A DNA stretch of 64,000 nucleotides from Hypoxylon rubiginosum (GCA_902806565.1 CADCXA010000027.1:1550001-1614000); one strand, 5' to 3'; shown: positions 13,257-26,223, numbered from the stretch's first letter. A program made the numbers and translations. Notes: generated by a model not told the origin, from the letters alone.

Positions 13257-14524
13257 TGAACAGTGAGCGGACGATCGGGGGTTTCACGGAGAACGGTCGC
13301 AGAACTACAACTACGACGACGGGAGACGATAGGAGAGAGGCGGAAAGATACACCGACTCATTCTACGGAGGTGATGGCATGATGATGCGGAATCGACGAC
13401 TTTCACGATGGTTACACATGCGATTACTCAGGCGTTCGGGGCATCGGCATCGGAGCGAGCGACTTTGGGCTTAGGTTAGGTAAAAAGAGATGTGCTTCAT
13501 AGCTCGGACATAGGAGTTGCTTCGCGTAGATATACCCAAGTCAGACCGGTTTGCTTACGATTTCAAATTCATTTTTCTATTTATGTTTCCCTCAGCCGAA
13601 AGAACATTTGCCCTGTGCCTGGCTGGGCTTTTCGGAGGTGCGGCTTTTAAAAGTCGAGAACTTATGACGGGCTGGGCTGGATCGGCGTTCGTTTGCGGAG
13701 AGAGGGGGTCTGACGAACCAAGACGCAGCAGCAATACTCTTGCGCAGCTACGTACGGGCCAGAACTAGCGGAGTGGCGGTCTTGCCACACCACAGATCAT
13801 CGTGACAATCCTCCTAATACCGGACTTCATGGCTGCAAAGGCCCGGGGGGGAACCAAGTTGGCGGTGGACTGCACATCACATCCCAAGAAAGAAAGAAAC
13901 CCTCAGCAAACCCTGTTCGTGGTATTACAGCTATAAAATGTGGATTCGTACATACCTAGGTGCGTTCGCTTAGAGCAACTTACTGAGAGAAGAAAAGGTT
14001 TCAATGCCAACCAACGCCAACGCCAATGTCAATGTCAATGTCAAATTCCAATTCTAATTCTGTTTCTCCAATAACTGACTTTGGCTTGAAAATTTTTCTT
14101 CTAGACTGACTTCTCTTTTTTTCTCGTTGCATGCCGCACTCACCGAGTTTTGTGGAGTGAGGTGGCTTTTGGCTTTGGTCTGCAACCCAACAAAAAGTCA
14201 CGATGCCTATCAGCGGTCGGAGCAGGAGGTTAGAAAAAAAATTTTGACAGGTACGGGGTACGGGGAGGTACTTTGGGGTAAAAAAACGAGGGGGGACAAG
14301 GGGACAGGGGGTGAGAGAGAGCTTGAGAGCTCGCCAGCTTCGCTGCATTAGGGTAAAGATTGGCGGGGCATTTGCTGGCATTCGTTCCATGGATGGCTTC
14401 TGGGTATCCACATACCCCACCTTGTGACGACACTACCGTACTGCGGTGTACCCTGCAAATGGGTAGGATTATCACTTTTGCTGCACTTTGTTCCAGCCCT
14501 GTTGGCTTCGCTGCCAGTATATGC

Positions 14525-14582
14525 CAGTATCTGCTTGTTCTCTGCTGGTTTAACAGTATCTGCTTGTTCTCTGCTGGTTTAA
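14525..14582. repeat. Two perfect 29-bp tandem copies
   Basis: The unit beginning CAGTATCTGCTTGTTC and ending GGTTTAA occurs at 14525-14553 and again at 14554-14582 with no differences. A third partial CCAGTAT precedes it. It is a local duplication in non-coding DNA. Confidence 0.9.
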
Positions 14583-15068
14583 GGCCTAGGCGTTCCAGGG
14601 CCACCCTCCATTAAAGCTTTTAGACCCTTCTGGAGAGGGGTGAAGGGGGGGCTAGGGGGGTAGAAGGTTACGGTACCTAGCTGCATAGGAGGTAGCACTG
14701 GAGGGGTGCGAACGGGGCTGCCGGGGGTAGCATTGGGGGGGAAGCTCCTTGGATGTTGCTTGGCTTGGGTGTTACATAGAAGACAACCACTCACGATAGG
14801 TAGACAATGACGAGACCGACATACCATAGGACCCTTTTTATAAAAACTTTTTTTGCCTCCCACGGATATTATTCATTATTATTCAGGTGTCGGTTCTGCG
14901 TGAATTGATTTTTAATCTCTCGTCTCTCGACTATCGATCTCTCCTATTACCTATCCTTGTACCAAAGCTTACACAATCTAGATTCATTGTTCCCTTGTCC
15001 CTTGTATCTTGTCTCTACGCAAATCGGAAGAGTTGGAAAAGCCTCAGAGTAAAAACCAAAACATACAT

Positions 15069-15090
15069 ACACACACACACACACACACGA
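15069..15090. repeat. (AC)11 microsatellite
   Basis: Eleven uninterrupted AC dinucleotides, preceded by two ACAT units, lie about 445 nt upstream of the FGGY kinase start. Confidence 0.9.
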
Positions 15091-15534
15091 AAGATAAAAA
15101 AAGAATAGACCGTTTGTACGACTACAACGTAAACTGCTACACGCCATTGCCATTGGAGGGGTCAAACTTTTCAGCTGTGATTAATAACTTTATTCGCTCG
15201 TTTCTCGATCGTTTTGGTGGCTGACTTGAGGCCAATTCCCCTTCCCCCACGATGGAGTTAGTCAATGTCCCTGTCCCCCCATGACGGTTTGATCGTTTGA
15301 CGGTTGGATGGTTTGACGGCTTGTCGCCCGTTGAAACTGTTCGCCTTCGCCTTCGTCCGTACAACCGATGTTCTTGCTAACAAAGAGCTATTTAGTACCC
15401 GGAACGTAATCCATTTCGAAAACAACGTACGTTCTCCTACACGAATCATACTATTGAACTCCCTCTTCCTATATTCCTATATTCTTGTCTTCCTATGCAG
15501 TTCCCTGAACCTCCCTGATTAACACCAATTCGCC

Positions 15535-17500
15535 ATGCAGGACCACTACATTGGTATTGACGTAGGCACCGGCTCTGCCCGCGCCTGTCTTATAGACTCC
15601 TCCGGAGATATTAAAGCTCTTGCTTCGGAAGCTATCAAGCTATGGCAGCCCCAACAAGGGTACTATGTAAGTTCTTTATACTATCTATCTACTATGTAGC
15701 TACCTCCCCCATCTTTCCTCTTTCTCTTTCTCTGCTCTTTATTCCGGTCAATGGAAGCTCGAAGCTTGAAAAAAACTTACAAAGCCATCTAGGAACAATC
15801 CACGACGGACATTTGGCATTGTATCTGCCATTGCGTACAGCGCGTTGTCCACCAGTCCGGGATCGAAGTCTCCCACATCAAGGGCATAGGATTCGATGCT
15901 ACTTGCTCCCTTGCCGTCTTCTCCGAGGACGAAGACCTCCCCGTCACCGTCACCGGTCCGGAATTCGAGAACGACGGCAATGACCGCAACGTCATCCTAT
16001 GGCTGGACCACCGTCCCGTCGAGGAGACGGACCAGATCAATGCCACGGGCCACAACCTGCTGCGCTACGTCGGCGGCAAGATGAGCATTGAGATGGAGAT
16101 CCCCAAGGTGCTGTGGCTGAAAAACAACATGCCCAAGGAGCTCTTCGACCGCTGCAAGTTCTACGACCTGTCGGACGCCCTGACGCACCTCGCGACGGGC
16201 AACGAGAACCGAAGCTTCTGCAGCACCGTCTGTAAGCAGGGATACGTCCCCGTAGGTGTAGACGGAAGTGAGAAGGGCTGGCAAGAGGACTTCTTCAAGG
16301 AGATCGGACTAGAGGATCTCTCCAAAGACGACTTCAGGCGCATGGGTGGTGTAAACGGTGTGGTGAGTTCTCAATTACATCTTCTACATTGAGTTATCTC
16401 GCTAATTCGTATCTTAGAACGGCAATTACTTTAGCGCGGGAGAACTCGTTGGTCATCTATCCGAACAGGCTAGTAAGCAGCTAGGTCTGCAAGCAGGTAT
16501 TGCAGTGGGTAGCGGTGTCATCGACGCCTATGCTGGCTGGGTCGGCACTGTGGGTGCCAAAGTCGACACTGAATATGGTCATGCCGACGAGACTCATCCG
16601 GCAAACGACGTTGCCCAGGCTTCTACCCGTCTTGCTGCCGTAGCTGGCACCTCAACCTGCCATCTTGCCATGTCCGAGAATCCCGTTTTCGTCAATGGCG
16701 TATGGGGACCCTACCGTGATGTACTCATGCCTAGCTATTGGCTGGCAGAGGGTGGTCAATCGGCTACAGGTGAGCTCCTACGGCACGTCCTGGAAACGCA
16801 CCCGGCACACAAGGAAGTACTGCCCCTTGCAGAGGCTATGCACATGAACATTTACGACTACATGAACGGTCACCTCAGGGAGATGGCTGAGAAGACCGGC
16901 GCACCGACCGTGTCCTACCTCGCCCGGCACTTTTTCTTCTACGGTGACTTCTGGGGCAACCGCTCACCTATCGCGGACCCTAACATGAAGGGCTCAGTAA
17001 TTGGTCTGAGCTCCGACTCTAGCGTGGACGGCCTCGCGCTCTACTACTACGCCACAATGGAGTTCATCGCACTGCAAACGCGACAAATCATCGAGGCCAT
17101 GAACACGTCAGGCCACAACATCAAGACCATCTTCATGTCTGGCAGCCAATGCCAAAACGACATGTTAATGGACCTTTTCGCGACGGTCTGCGAGATTCCA
17201 GTGCTAATTCCTCGCTACGTGCACGCGGCTGTGGTGCACGGGGCAGCTATGCTTGGTGCTAAAGCAGCGAGCGCTGATGCTAAGGGCGACACAGAGAACC
17301 TCTGGAGCATTATGGACCGAATGAGCAAGCCTGGCCGGCTCGTTAAGCCCGGGACCAACGCTAGCGAGAAGAAGCTCTTTGATGCCAAGTACGAAGTGTT
17401 CCTAGAGCAGGCGCGGACCCAGCGGGAATACCGTTCCAAGGTCGACACGGCTATCGGTTCTTGGTCTCAGATACCTAATGGTCATGTGAACGGAAAATAA
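15535..17500 (+). CDS. FGGY-family carbohydrate kinase, D-ribulokinase-like
   Basis: Predicted ATP-dependent sugar kinase of the YDR109C/human FGGY group, whose characterised members phosphorylate D-ribulose to ribulose 5-phosphate. Exons are 15535-15666, 15793-16362 and 16418-17500, giving 594 residues, the usual length. The first ATPase lobe has the phosphate loop GIDVGTGSARA (residues 7-17), GFDATCSLAV (residues 78-86; the TCSL motif marks the ribulokinase subgroup) and WLDHRP near 114-119. The second lobe has GSGVIDAYAG (265-274), whose Asp270 is the likely catalytic base, AGTSTCHLA, and a C-terminal ATP-site motif (MSGSQCQND). There is no targeting sequence, so a cytosolic enzyme. The first intron (126 nt) is longer than most here. 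Family assignment is firm; the exact substrate is inferred from TCSL. Confidence 0.93.
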
Positions 17501-18140
17501 AAAGGGGCGATGATTGCTGGGTAGCGACTAATGAGTATTGGACAGTTGCGGGTGAATTTTGGACAGGCACGGCAACGGCAATGGCAATGGCGTAGAGCTG
17601 GAGAATAATACCGGGCATGGGATATCGATATAGAATGGACTTCTGCAACTATTGCTAGAGAAGTCCATCTTTGTTTTTTCAGTTAGGTGATACATTGATG
17701 CAAGCATGAATTAGACTTATTTTATATCCCTATTGGTGTGCTGAAGCTATATTGAGAAACACCAGACGACAAAAAGGATCTACATTTAGATAAAGAATGT
17801 ACACAAGAGTCTGGAGATGATAAAACACCGACAAAGAAGATGAGTTGGCAGGTCTTAAGTGACATAAGTGACATAGGGGTGATGTACAAAAGTACCTCCC
17901 TATAAGCTACTAGGATACATGTACCTAATTGAGACGCGAATTGGTCCGTGCACAAGCTATCCGCAACGTGCCTGCCTTGTTGATTGTTTTTTTCAGCCTC
18001 GCATTGAAATTTCCAGCATCTTAAAAATAAAATCCGCCTACTCCTGGCCTATTTTTTTTTCTCCTGCTGCCAATTGCAGCAACCCGTATCATCTCCTCAT
18101 TGCGACTCTCGACTGACCTATCATTCTCTCATTTTCCAAG
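17501..18140. other. Intergenic, about 0.6 kb
   Basis: Contains the kinase 3' region, with short GGCAACGGCAAT-type repeats near 17567-17590, and the Nic96 leader, which has a T-rich stretch at 18052-18062. Nothing coding is seen. Confidence 0.7.
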
Positions 18141-21100
18141 ATGTCGCTGTTTGGATCAAAACCCGCGGGGCAGACAGGCGGCGGTTTGTTTGGAAGCAAT
18201 GCTGCAGCCAATGCAGGTTCTGGCCAACCTGCCCAATCGACTACCTCACCGTTTGGACGCCCACAAATTGGTGGTGGCAACTTGTTCGCTAACGCTTCCA
18301 ATCCGACGCAACCATCGCAGCAATCGTCCCCATTTTCCGGCCTGCCAGGCGCCGCATCCGCAACCCAACAACCAACCCAACAGCCAACCCAACAAGCCCG
18401 GACTGGTGGTCCATTCGCGCAGACCTCTTCTGGCCCAACGCCTTCGCTATTTTCGAGCTTACCTGGTGCAGCATCTGCAAATACCCAGCAGCAACCGCCG
18501 CGAAGCCTGTTCAGCACGGCTACCAACAATCAGCAAACGCAACCCGGAGGCATGTTTAGCACCTCTACAGCCCAGACCCAGTCTGCTCCTGGCGGCCTTG
18601 GCCTGGGGCTTTCTACAAACAACCAGCCTTTAGGAGCATCCATTCTGGGGGCTAGTCAAGCCAACAACAACAACAACAATAACAATAACACCACTGCGCT
18701 GCCGCAGGGCAACACGACGGGATATTTCGACACCCTACTCTCAAAGAGCAAGAAGCAAGCTAGCGAACAGTCGCCACTCGAAGATCTTCCTAGCCTTCAC
18801 CTTGGCTTGGGCGACCTCCGCCAGCGTTTACGAAAACTAGGTCCACAGGCAGGCCCCCAGCAGCAAGATAAAGCTCGATATATCTTGGCAGCGTCTGGCG
18901 TCGAGCCAGCCGCAGCGGTCAGAGACCTAAATGAATTCGACGTTCGGATCGGAAGCCGTATTGAGCGCCCTGCGTCCGCCCACGCTACTGCAGAAATCGA
19001 TGTCGATGCCTATCTCGCGAACCTCCAGGCGAAGACGACCCTGAGCATGATTGCCGACGGCCTAGAAAGATCGGCTAGGGACTTTGATAACTTCCTCGAA
19101 GATAATATCACGATGGAGTGGGAGGCGCAGAGAAAGCGTATATATGAGCATTTTGGCATCAAGACCGACGATGGGTCCGCAGAAGGAGCATCTGGAGCGC
19201 CCGGCAGGGAGTCACAAGCGGGCTTTGGCCGGTCGCGGCGGACGGCCAAGGCATCTCGATCCACGGCGCCCGGCATCAAGGCTAGCATGTTCGGGCGGTC
19301 CAATCTCCAGAAGTCGGTCATTGGTACACCTAGCAAGATTGGCGCGCACGAGCCCGAATTTACTGATATACAGGATACGACAAGAAGCACGGCTGCTCTA
19401 AATGGTCCCGCCTCCATTGACGATCGATATCTTCGGGACAAGCAGGCTGTACTTGCTATCGAGATACGAGAATTTAACCATGCTCGGATCGCAAAGGAGC
19501 CATATCCAATTCTATTCAGGCTTTCGAATATCGCGGAGGAATCGACCGATAGGCACGGTCGTTCACTCGGCGATGCTTACAAGGCTGTCATTGATATGGT
19601 CAGGGAGAACCCAGACGCGGAGACCTTCGCGGGCGATGCTACAGCAAGAGAGCGCCAGTTCAAGAATCAATATTTGGATCCAAATGAGAAGTCCGCCGCG
19701 TCACTAGACATGCGAAAGAGAATCCTGAATGGCGCGAATTCTTTCCTTGAAAAGAAATTCTTTACCGAGGTCGAAAGCATCATCGCTAAATACCCGCGAG
19801 AGGCGAACTTGGGAGGTCGTCCGGATGTTATCAACAAGATCAAGGCCTATGTTCGATTACGCCATGCGCGAAAGGATTTAGTGCCAGATAATACCGCACT
19901 TCAGCAGGTCGAAGGGGAGTTCGTCTGGGCTATCGTATTCTACCTGCTACGGTCCGGAAAGATCGCCGAGGCAGCCGATTATGTGAAGGCCCAGTCGATT
20001 ACCTTCCGAAGTATCGACCGTACCTTCGCATCCTACCTGCTCGAATATGTCAGCAGCCCTGATAGGCGATTAAGACGCCAGCTACAAGAACGCTGTAATA
20101 ACGAGTTCAACCAGCGTTTCCGCAACGCGCCAGAGAATTCCATCGACCCGTACCGTATGGCCTGCTACAAGATCATCGGACGCTGCGCCGTCAGCAACCG
20201 CAATCTTGACAATCTTAACACGGAGATCGACGACTGGATATGGCTTCAATTTAACCTCGCCCGTGAAAACGACAAGGCGACCGAAGTAGCAGCCGAATCG
20301 TACGGACTACAGGATCTGCGGACCAGCATCAGGGAGATTGGTCTCAAGCACTTCCCGAAGTCACCCAGCGAGGACGACAACGGCTCTTTTGGCATGTTCT
20401 TTTTCCTACAGGTTCTCTCGGGCATGTTCGAACAAGCTGTCGCGTATCTATACGCCTTCTCTTACGTGGATGCTATCCACTTCGCCATCGCCCTCGAGTA
20501 CTACGGTCTCCTCCGTCCTGCAGACCCCTGGACTACAACAGACTCTCTTCTATCCCATGATACCCGCTCCAGGCCGCAACTAAGCTTTGGACGAATGCTG
20601 GGATACTACACACGCGACTTCCGGGCCGCCAATGTTGCTGCAGCCGTCGATTATCTAACGCTAATATGTCTCAACGCCGACTTGGGTGGTGAAGCAGGGC
20701 GACAACAGGCAGAACTATGCCACGTTGCTTTGCGTGAACTTATCTTGGAGAGCAGAGAGTTCAGTAAGCTGATTGGAGACATTAGACCGGACGGACACCG
20801 CATCCTCGGTCTCGTCGAACAACGTGCCTCGCTTATCGGCCTTCGAGAGGAAGACGACTTCGTCAAGACGGTCACGTTACAGGCAGCGCGGTTCGCCGAC
20901 GACAACGGTCGAACCACGGATGCGGTGCTATTGTATCATCTAGCTGGTGATTACGATAGTGTAGTGAGCATAGTGAGTCGTGCGCTGAGCGAAGCTATCT
21001 CGCTGGAGATTGGCGAGGATCCCATGCGCTTGATGCCAGTTAAGCCTCGGTCAGACGGCAAGGATCCTGAAGCCCAACCTGGCAGCAGTTTGAGTCTAGC

Positions 21101-21661
21101 GTCTATCGACGACCCTATACAATTAGCCGTGACGATGATGTCTATGTATGAGAAGGATGCCATGTTCTACACAAAGATCGAAGAACAGAACCGTGTCGCA
21201 TGCTCGCTTCTCCTACAGCTGAGCGAGATTAAAAACTTGGTCGCCGGTGAGCGTTGGCCGGAGGCTCTAGACGTAAGTTTTTTATCTTTGATTCGCCCTT
21301 CATTTTTGGTTGAATAGAGCAGTGCTAATAGATAATGCAGAGAATACGTGCGCTAGAGATCTTACCTCTGGACGCTGGTGGCGACCCGGCTCGGATTCGA
21401 CACTACGCGGCTACATTCTCGGGCCTGTCGCAAACGGTGGCCATCAACGTGCCGAACCTACTGATGTGGACTATAACATGCTGCATCCAGCAGCGAGACC
21501 GGCTCACGAGCGGACAATTTAGCGGCAACGAGGGCACGCGGCGGATTATGTGCGATAACCTGAAGCAGATCAGCTTAGACCTAACGACGTACACGAGCCA
21601 GCTGCGATACCGGTTCCCGCCGCACCTACACGAGGCTCTCGCTAGAGCTTCTGCGGATTAG
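18141..21661 (+). CDS. nic96: Nucleoporin Nic96 (Nup93 family), linker nucleoporin
   Basis: Structural component of the nuclear pore inner ring that connects the scaffold to the central channel nucleoporins. Exons are 18141-21272 and 21341-21661, giving 1150 residues. The first 200 residues are low-complexity, with LFG/PFG/LFS units (MSLFGSKPAG, GGLFGSNAA, SPFGRPQIG), Gln-rich runs and an Asn tract near 174-184. A region around 190-340 (NTTGYFDTLLSKSKKQ, LHLGLGDLRQRLRKLG) fits the helical segment that binds Nsp1/Nup57/Nup49-type coiled coils in Nic96. The alpha-solenoid Nic96 domain fills roughly 430-1140 (for example GEFVWAIVFYLLRSG, DPYRMACYKIIGRCAV). The only intron lies near the 3' end and has a GCTAATA branch. 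Yeast Nic96 is 839 residues; the extra length is mostly the N-terminus and loops. Confidence 0.95.
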
Positions 21662-22531
21662 TAGTCGATCGGGGACACATTGTAATAGTAACCAGTCGAT
21701 AAAATTAAGGGATTTGGTCTACAGAGAGCACATCAAACGGCATAGTCGAGGTGGCATTAACATTAATAAAGATGGACAACGGGCCTAGTCGCATCATTAA
21801 GGTAAACGGACGGCCTGATTAGGGGCACGACTATATAGTCGAGCGACAGTACATGCAAAGCATAAACCAGATGTAACTGATCATCGATGGAGTATGATCT
21901 GTTCTAGGATACCTACATGCCATACATTATGCAGTTGACGGGCGATGACCCTAAGGAACGAATGTGACAACATGAAGTCCAGGTAGCTTTGCAAAAGGTA
22001 CTGTATTAGTTATTAGGACTGCATCAGGAGTTGGATGAGAGCTATACCCAGAGCTTCAGCTACCTAGGTAGGTATAGCTCTAGGTATAGCTCTAGGTATA
22101 GCTCTAGGTATAGCTCTAGATAGCTAGCTAAATGAAGCTGTAGCTTTAGCCAATCAAACCAGATATCGGCACGGGTTTCGGTCGATCGTAATCTTCACCT
22201 TGGTTATTCCCTGACTCGGGCTTGTGCTAGCTTGTTACAGTAAGTCGGCCCCAATGAATCATGATAGCAATGCTCATAGGTCCCCCTTTATGGACTAGTG
22301 GAGTCGGTTCCGCGGTCAGACGTGGAAATCGAGCCAAGACCTGACCAGTGGGAATGGACGCATGAGCGGCTGGTAACTGAGCATTGAGATCCATCGATAC
22401 ATGATACACGATCCATCCAATGTACTACAGCAGCACCGGCTCATCCTATCCCATTTCCCATATTACCAACCCAATTACCGCCTGTTGGACCGTATCCGTA
22501 TTACCCCTTACTGCATTACTGCATAACCCCC
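21662..22531. other. Intergenic, about 0.9 kb, with a tandem repeat
   Basis: Nic96 3' region and bZIP promoter. Contains four tandem 12-bp units at 22069-22116 and an adjoining inverted copy. No coding signal was seen before the bZIP start. Confidence 0.7.
22069..22116. repeat. Four perfect 12-bp tandem repeats
   Basis: The unit TAGGTATAGCTC occurs at 22069, 22081, 22093 and 22105 without mismatch. An inverted copy (GAGCTATACC) is near 22039-22048 and an ACCTAGGT palindrome is at 22062-22069, so the block can fold into a long stem. Confidence 0.9.
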
Positions 22532-24836
22532 ATGCCCCCGTCATCCGCCGATTCGGGTCCCGCCTCCTTTTTCCCCTCCGCCAGCGCCAGCAACCGTCCC
22601 GCTTCTTCCTCCACGCCCACTATAGGAACCACTAATAGTAGTAGTGCTGCCGCTACTGCTCCCGCGCGTAGCCCTAGCAGCAACGGCAATCTTTCCGCCG
22701 ACATTAGCAAGGGACTGGCCGGAAGCTCCCATAATGACCAGTCTCCCGACTCCGACGGCTGGTCCCTGCCCGGCCGCGACCGTAGCCGTGGCCGGGTCGA
22801 GGACCACAGCCACCCCGAGGACCAGCGGACTAAGAAACGCCGTACGGGGCCGAGCTCGAGGGGCGTAGCGAACCTTACTCCCGAGCAGCTTGCCAAGAAG
22901 AGAGCCAATGGTATGCCTTCATATGTCTTAGTCTGAGCCTTAGCCTTTAAGCCCAAGCCCTTCACTGCTATAGTCCGTACTTGTTGGTTTGTCCTCGTAA
23001 GCTGTACTGCATTAACTATATCCATACGTCTCTGTATCGCTTTCATGGGGCGTTACGTACTCTGTCTGCATTGTAACAACAGCGCCACGGTTCTCTGGGT
23101 CCATAGCTAACCATAGTGATCGCCTGGTGATAGACCGGGAGGCTCAACGGGCTATCCGCGAGCGTACTAAGAACCAGATCGAGAACCTCGAGAGGCGGAT
23201 ACGCGAGCTGACGTCCCAGCAGCCGTATCAGGAGCTACAGGCCGCCATACGCGCCAAGGAGGCCGTGGAGGCCGAGAATGCCGAGATCAAGAACCGGCTG
23301 GCCTCCGTCATGTCCTTGATACAGTCCATACTCTCTAACCAGCAAGGTCAGTTCCTAGATATAGTTCGAGTGAGGCGCATACGCCCCATACTCGTAATTA
23401 ATGGAGCCTCTTCCCCGATCTACTATGCAGAATAGTAAAGGTTAGGCGGCTAACTGGAAAATGTCTTAGCTGAAGGAACTTTCACATCATCACCCTTCCC
23501 GAGTTTCACGCCAACTCAGACAACAGCAGCAACAACACAGCGTTCGCCTTCTGCTCCGACTACCTACAACACGTCAACCCCCGCGAGCGCCGCCGCCTCG
23601 CCCGCTTCCGCAGCGGACTCGTGGCAGCAGTCGCAAGGACAGCAGCCGAGCCCGAGCTTCACGCAGGTGCAGCTGCTGGGCCAGCAGCAGCAGCAGCAGC
23701 AGCAGAGGCACGAGCCCTTCCACAACCTGGACCTCGGCGCCGGCGGCGAGCAGCTCAAGCTCGACTTCCTGCTGGACCCCTCGCAGCGCGTCCAGCGCAT
23801 GCAGACGGGCGCCGACGGCGCCCAGGACACGCCCGAGTACCAGCACCTGCCCATGAAGCACGACTGGAACGCCGTCGCCATCGCCCAGTCCACTTTTATG
23901 CCGTTGAATCGCGATTGCGTGGTCGTAAACGGCGGGGGAGGAGGAGGGCCAGGACCGCAACAGCAACAGCAGCAGCAGCGCATCGAGTATACTACTGCCA
24001 CTGCTCCGCAGCAGGAGGAAGACATGCTCCTGCTCCAGAACCCGGTGGCGGGAGCGTCGTCGTCGTCGTCATCGTCATCCTGGGTCGGCACGTCGGCGCC
24101 GATCCGGAACGGCCCCCCGACGTGCCCGCTCGACGGCCTGCTCCTGGACTTCCTGCACGAGCGGCGGCAGCGGGCCGCGGAGGGGGTGCCGGCGCGGGAG
24201 GTGGTCGGGCCCCGGTACCCGTCGGTGCGGTCGCTGCTGAACCCGGCCCACAGCGCCCACTCGCACCCGCTGTCGAAAGTCTTCACCGACATCCTCGCCG
24301 CGTTCCCGGGCATCAGCGGCCTGCCCGAGCGCGTCGCCGTCCTGTACTACATGTTCTTGGTGATGCGCTGGCAGGTCAGCCCGACGCGCGACAACTACGA
24401 CATGCTCCCGCCGTTCGCGGCGCCGACGCCCGCGCAGCTGAGCACGCCGCACCCGGCGTGGGTCGACCACCTGCCGTTCCCGCGCATGCGCGACGCGATC
24501 GCGCGCGAGTACAGCCCCGCCGAGTTCCTGTTCGACAACTTCTTCATCCCCTTCACGACGACCATCTCGCTGAACTGGCCCTACGAGCAGACCGACGCGC
24601 TGCTGCGGAGCCCCGACGGCGCGGAGCTGCTTATCAACCCCGTGTTCGAGCGCCACATGTGGCGCCTCGAGAACTGGACGCTGGGGCCGGCGTTCGACGA
24701 CGCGTTTCCGAGGCTGAGGGGGACGTATAATCTCAAGAGGGACGAGGGGTCGGTGAGAGGGGGTGGTGCCGGTGCTGGTGGTGGTTGTGGCGGCGGGAAT
24801 GGGGAGTGTGTGGATGGGCATTTCAGCGGCGGGTAG
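22532..24836 (+). CDS. bZIP transcription factor with C-terminal DUF3425-type domain
   Basis: Predicted nuclear DNA-binding regulator. Exons are 22532-22910, 23134-23346 and 23470-24836, giving 652 residues. Residues 1-125 are Ser/Pro/Ala-rich and disordered, with a basic cluster (TKKRRTGPSSRG). The basic region and zipper run about 120-195 (DREAQRAIRERTKNQ, then IENLERRIREL and later leucines). The first intron splits the Asp codon at the start of the basic region. After a Gln-rich linker (poly-Gln near 23690-23706), the C-terminal 250 residues (LDGLLLDFLHERR, SHPLSKVFTDILAAFPG, FFIPFTTTISLNWPYEQTD, MWRLENWTLGPAFDDAFP) match the DUF3425 module found after the zipper in many fungal bZIPs. Exon 3 is very GC-rich. 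The targets cannot be told from the sequence. The start ATG could be one of several in the region; 22532 is the first one in this frame that I can support. Confidence 0.85.
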
Positions 24837-26223
24837 GGGGAGGTTCTACTTGGCTACTTGATATACAAAGAAGGGGGTAAGGCTTGGTGTCCCTGGAGGT
24901 AATCAGCTGGATGCCACGACCATCCTCGTCATGTCTAGTATATAGGAATTTCAGCGGCTAGAGAAGAGAAGTCCGAGCGAGATGAGCAGAGAAGTATATA
25001 GTGGACGTAGATACGGAATACGTCGCTATTTTGTATATTAATGTATAGTGGCAAGCAAAACTGTGTTGACGGTGGAAAGGCAGATGAATTACACAGAAGA
25101 TAGGAAGTATGTGTAGTGGAGGTGGATGAGACGAAGATTTACAAATTAAAAGGCTCACTCGAATCATATTGAATCTTAAACATACAAAAAATTGTATTAG
25201 ATTGTCGAGCCGTGGTTCCATCAAATCGGTCCAGAAACACTGAGGGAGCATTGGAGTTCTTTTCCAGCGATCAGAGAACAGGTGTTAGTGTTCTAGCTAA
25301 GATATCGTGGCCCTTAGGGAACGTAGCATATACAATTATATTTATGATAGAAACGCTACAATATACATCTATGTCTCCCCTCCCGGGGAAGAAGGGGGTT
25401 TCTCTAGAGTACAAATATCGTCTAGATAGGTACCTAGGTAGGTCGAGACATTAAGGAGGACTGGATATACTTGATAGGAGGCATACTCATATATCAAGGT
25501 AGGCTCCAAATACACAGCTAGGTACATAGCAGTGTGTTACAGGTTTCCGACGTACTTCTACATAATGAAGAACTTGGAGACAATTAGGTGATATACGTGG
25601 CCTCTCTAGAATACTATATCACAACACCTCCAAGCCAGGGGGCTAGGGATAAGGATGTCCTACAAGTCACCGATATATGGACTATTCTAAGAGCATCATT
25701 CACTTACGATTGTGTAGTCCAAACTCCTAAGTCGAAGACAAGGGAATCATCACATCATAAAGAGAAGGAAGGTTATGGATCAATGAGTGCAATGATATTC
25801 ATCATCAACTCTGCCATGGAGCATTCCATTGCAACTAGAATATTTCCGTATGAAAACAACGATGGGTATCTTGACCACGAAAAACGCCTTTTTCAATGCA
25901 AGTCCACTCCCCTTTTTCAATGCAAATTCATTCCCTTTTTTTTATGCAGCCAACCCGCCATCCATCGGCTATGCCAAGCCAATTCCTGTACAATACAAAC
26001 TTTTCGCCCGTTTGCCTAGCCAGCCGGGCTAGGCCATCCATCCATTCACACGTGCCATGTCGTTATTCGTCGTTGGTGTGTGTATCTGCTATCCGTGGTA
26101 TGTGATCTGGAAAAGTCCAGGCATCGTCTCGAAGAGACCACCGACGTAAAAAGAAGTCGTGAAAAGAAAAAAGTAGGAGAAAGGATCAGAAGGATCAGAT
26201 TTGTCAACTCTGCGACCCATCGA
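24837..26223. other. Intergenic, about 1.4 kb, convergent 3' ends
   Basis: Lies between the tails of the bZIP gene (plus) and the DCAF4-like gene (minus). It is AT-rich with scattered GTACCTAGGTA-type motifs (25431-25440), and no frame has coding character. Confidence 0.7.

Larger units (their letters stand above)
13257..15534. other. Intergenic, about 2.3 kb, with simple repeats
   Basis: No coding signal. It contains 6-bp-like CCAACG/CCAATG/TCAATG runs near 14004-14046, a perfect tandem 29-bp duplication (14525-14582), C/G homopolymer runs around 14280-14740 and an AC microsatellite (15069-15090). It should include the promoter and leader of the FGGY kinase. Confidence 0.7.

Noticed and set aside
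23621..24821. Arg/Ala/Pro-rich open frames on both strands over bZIP exon 3
   Set aside because: They are shadows of a very GC-rich exon whose own frame encodes the DUF3425-type domain.
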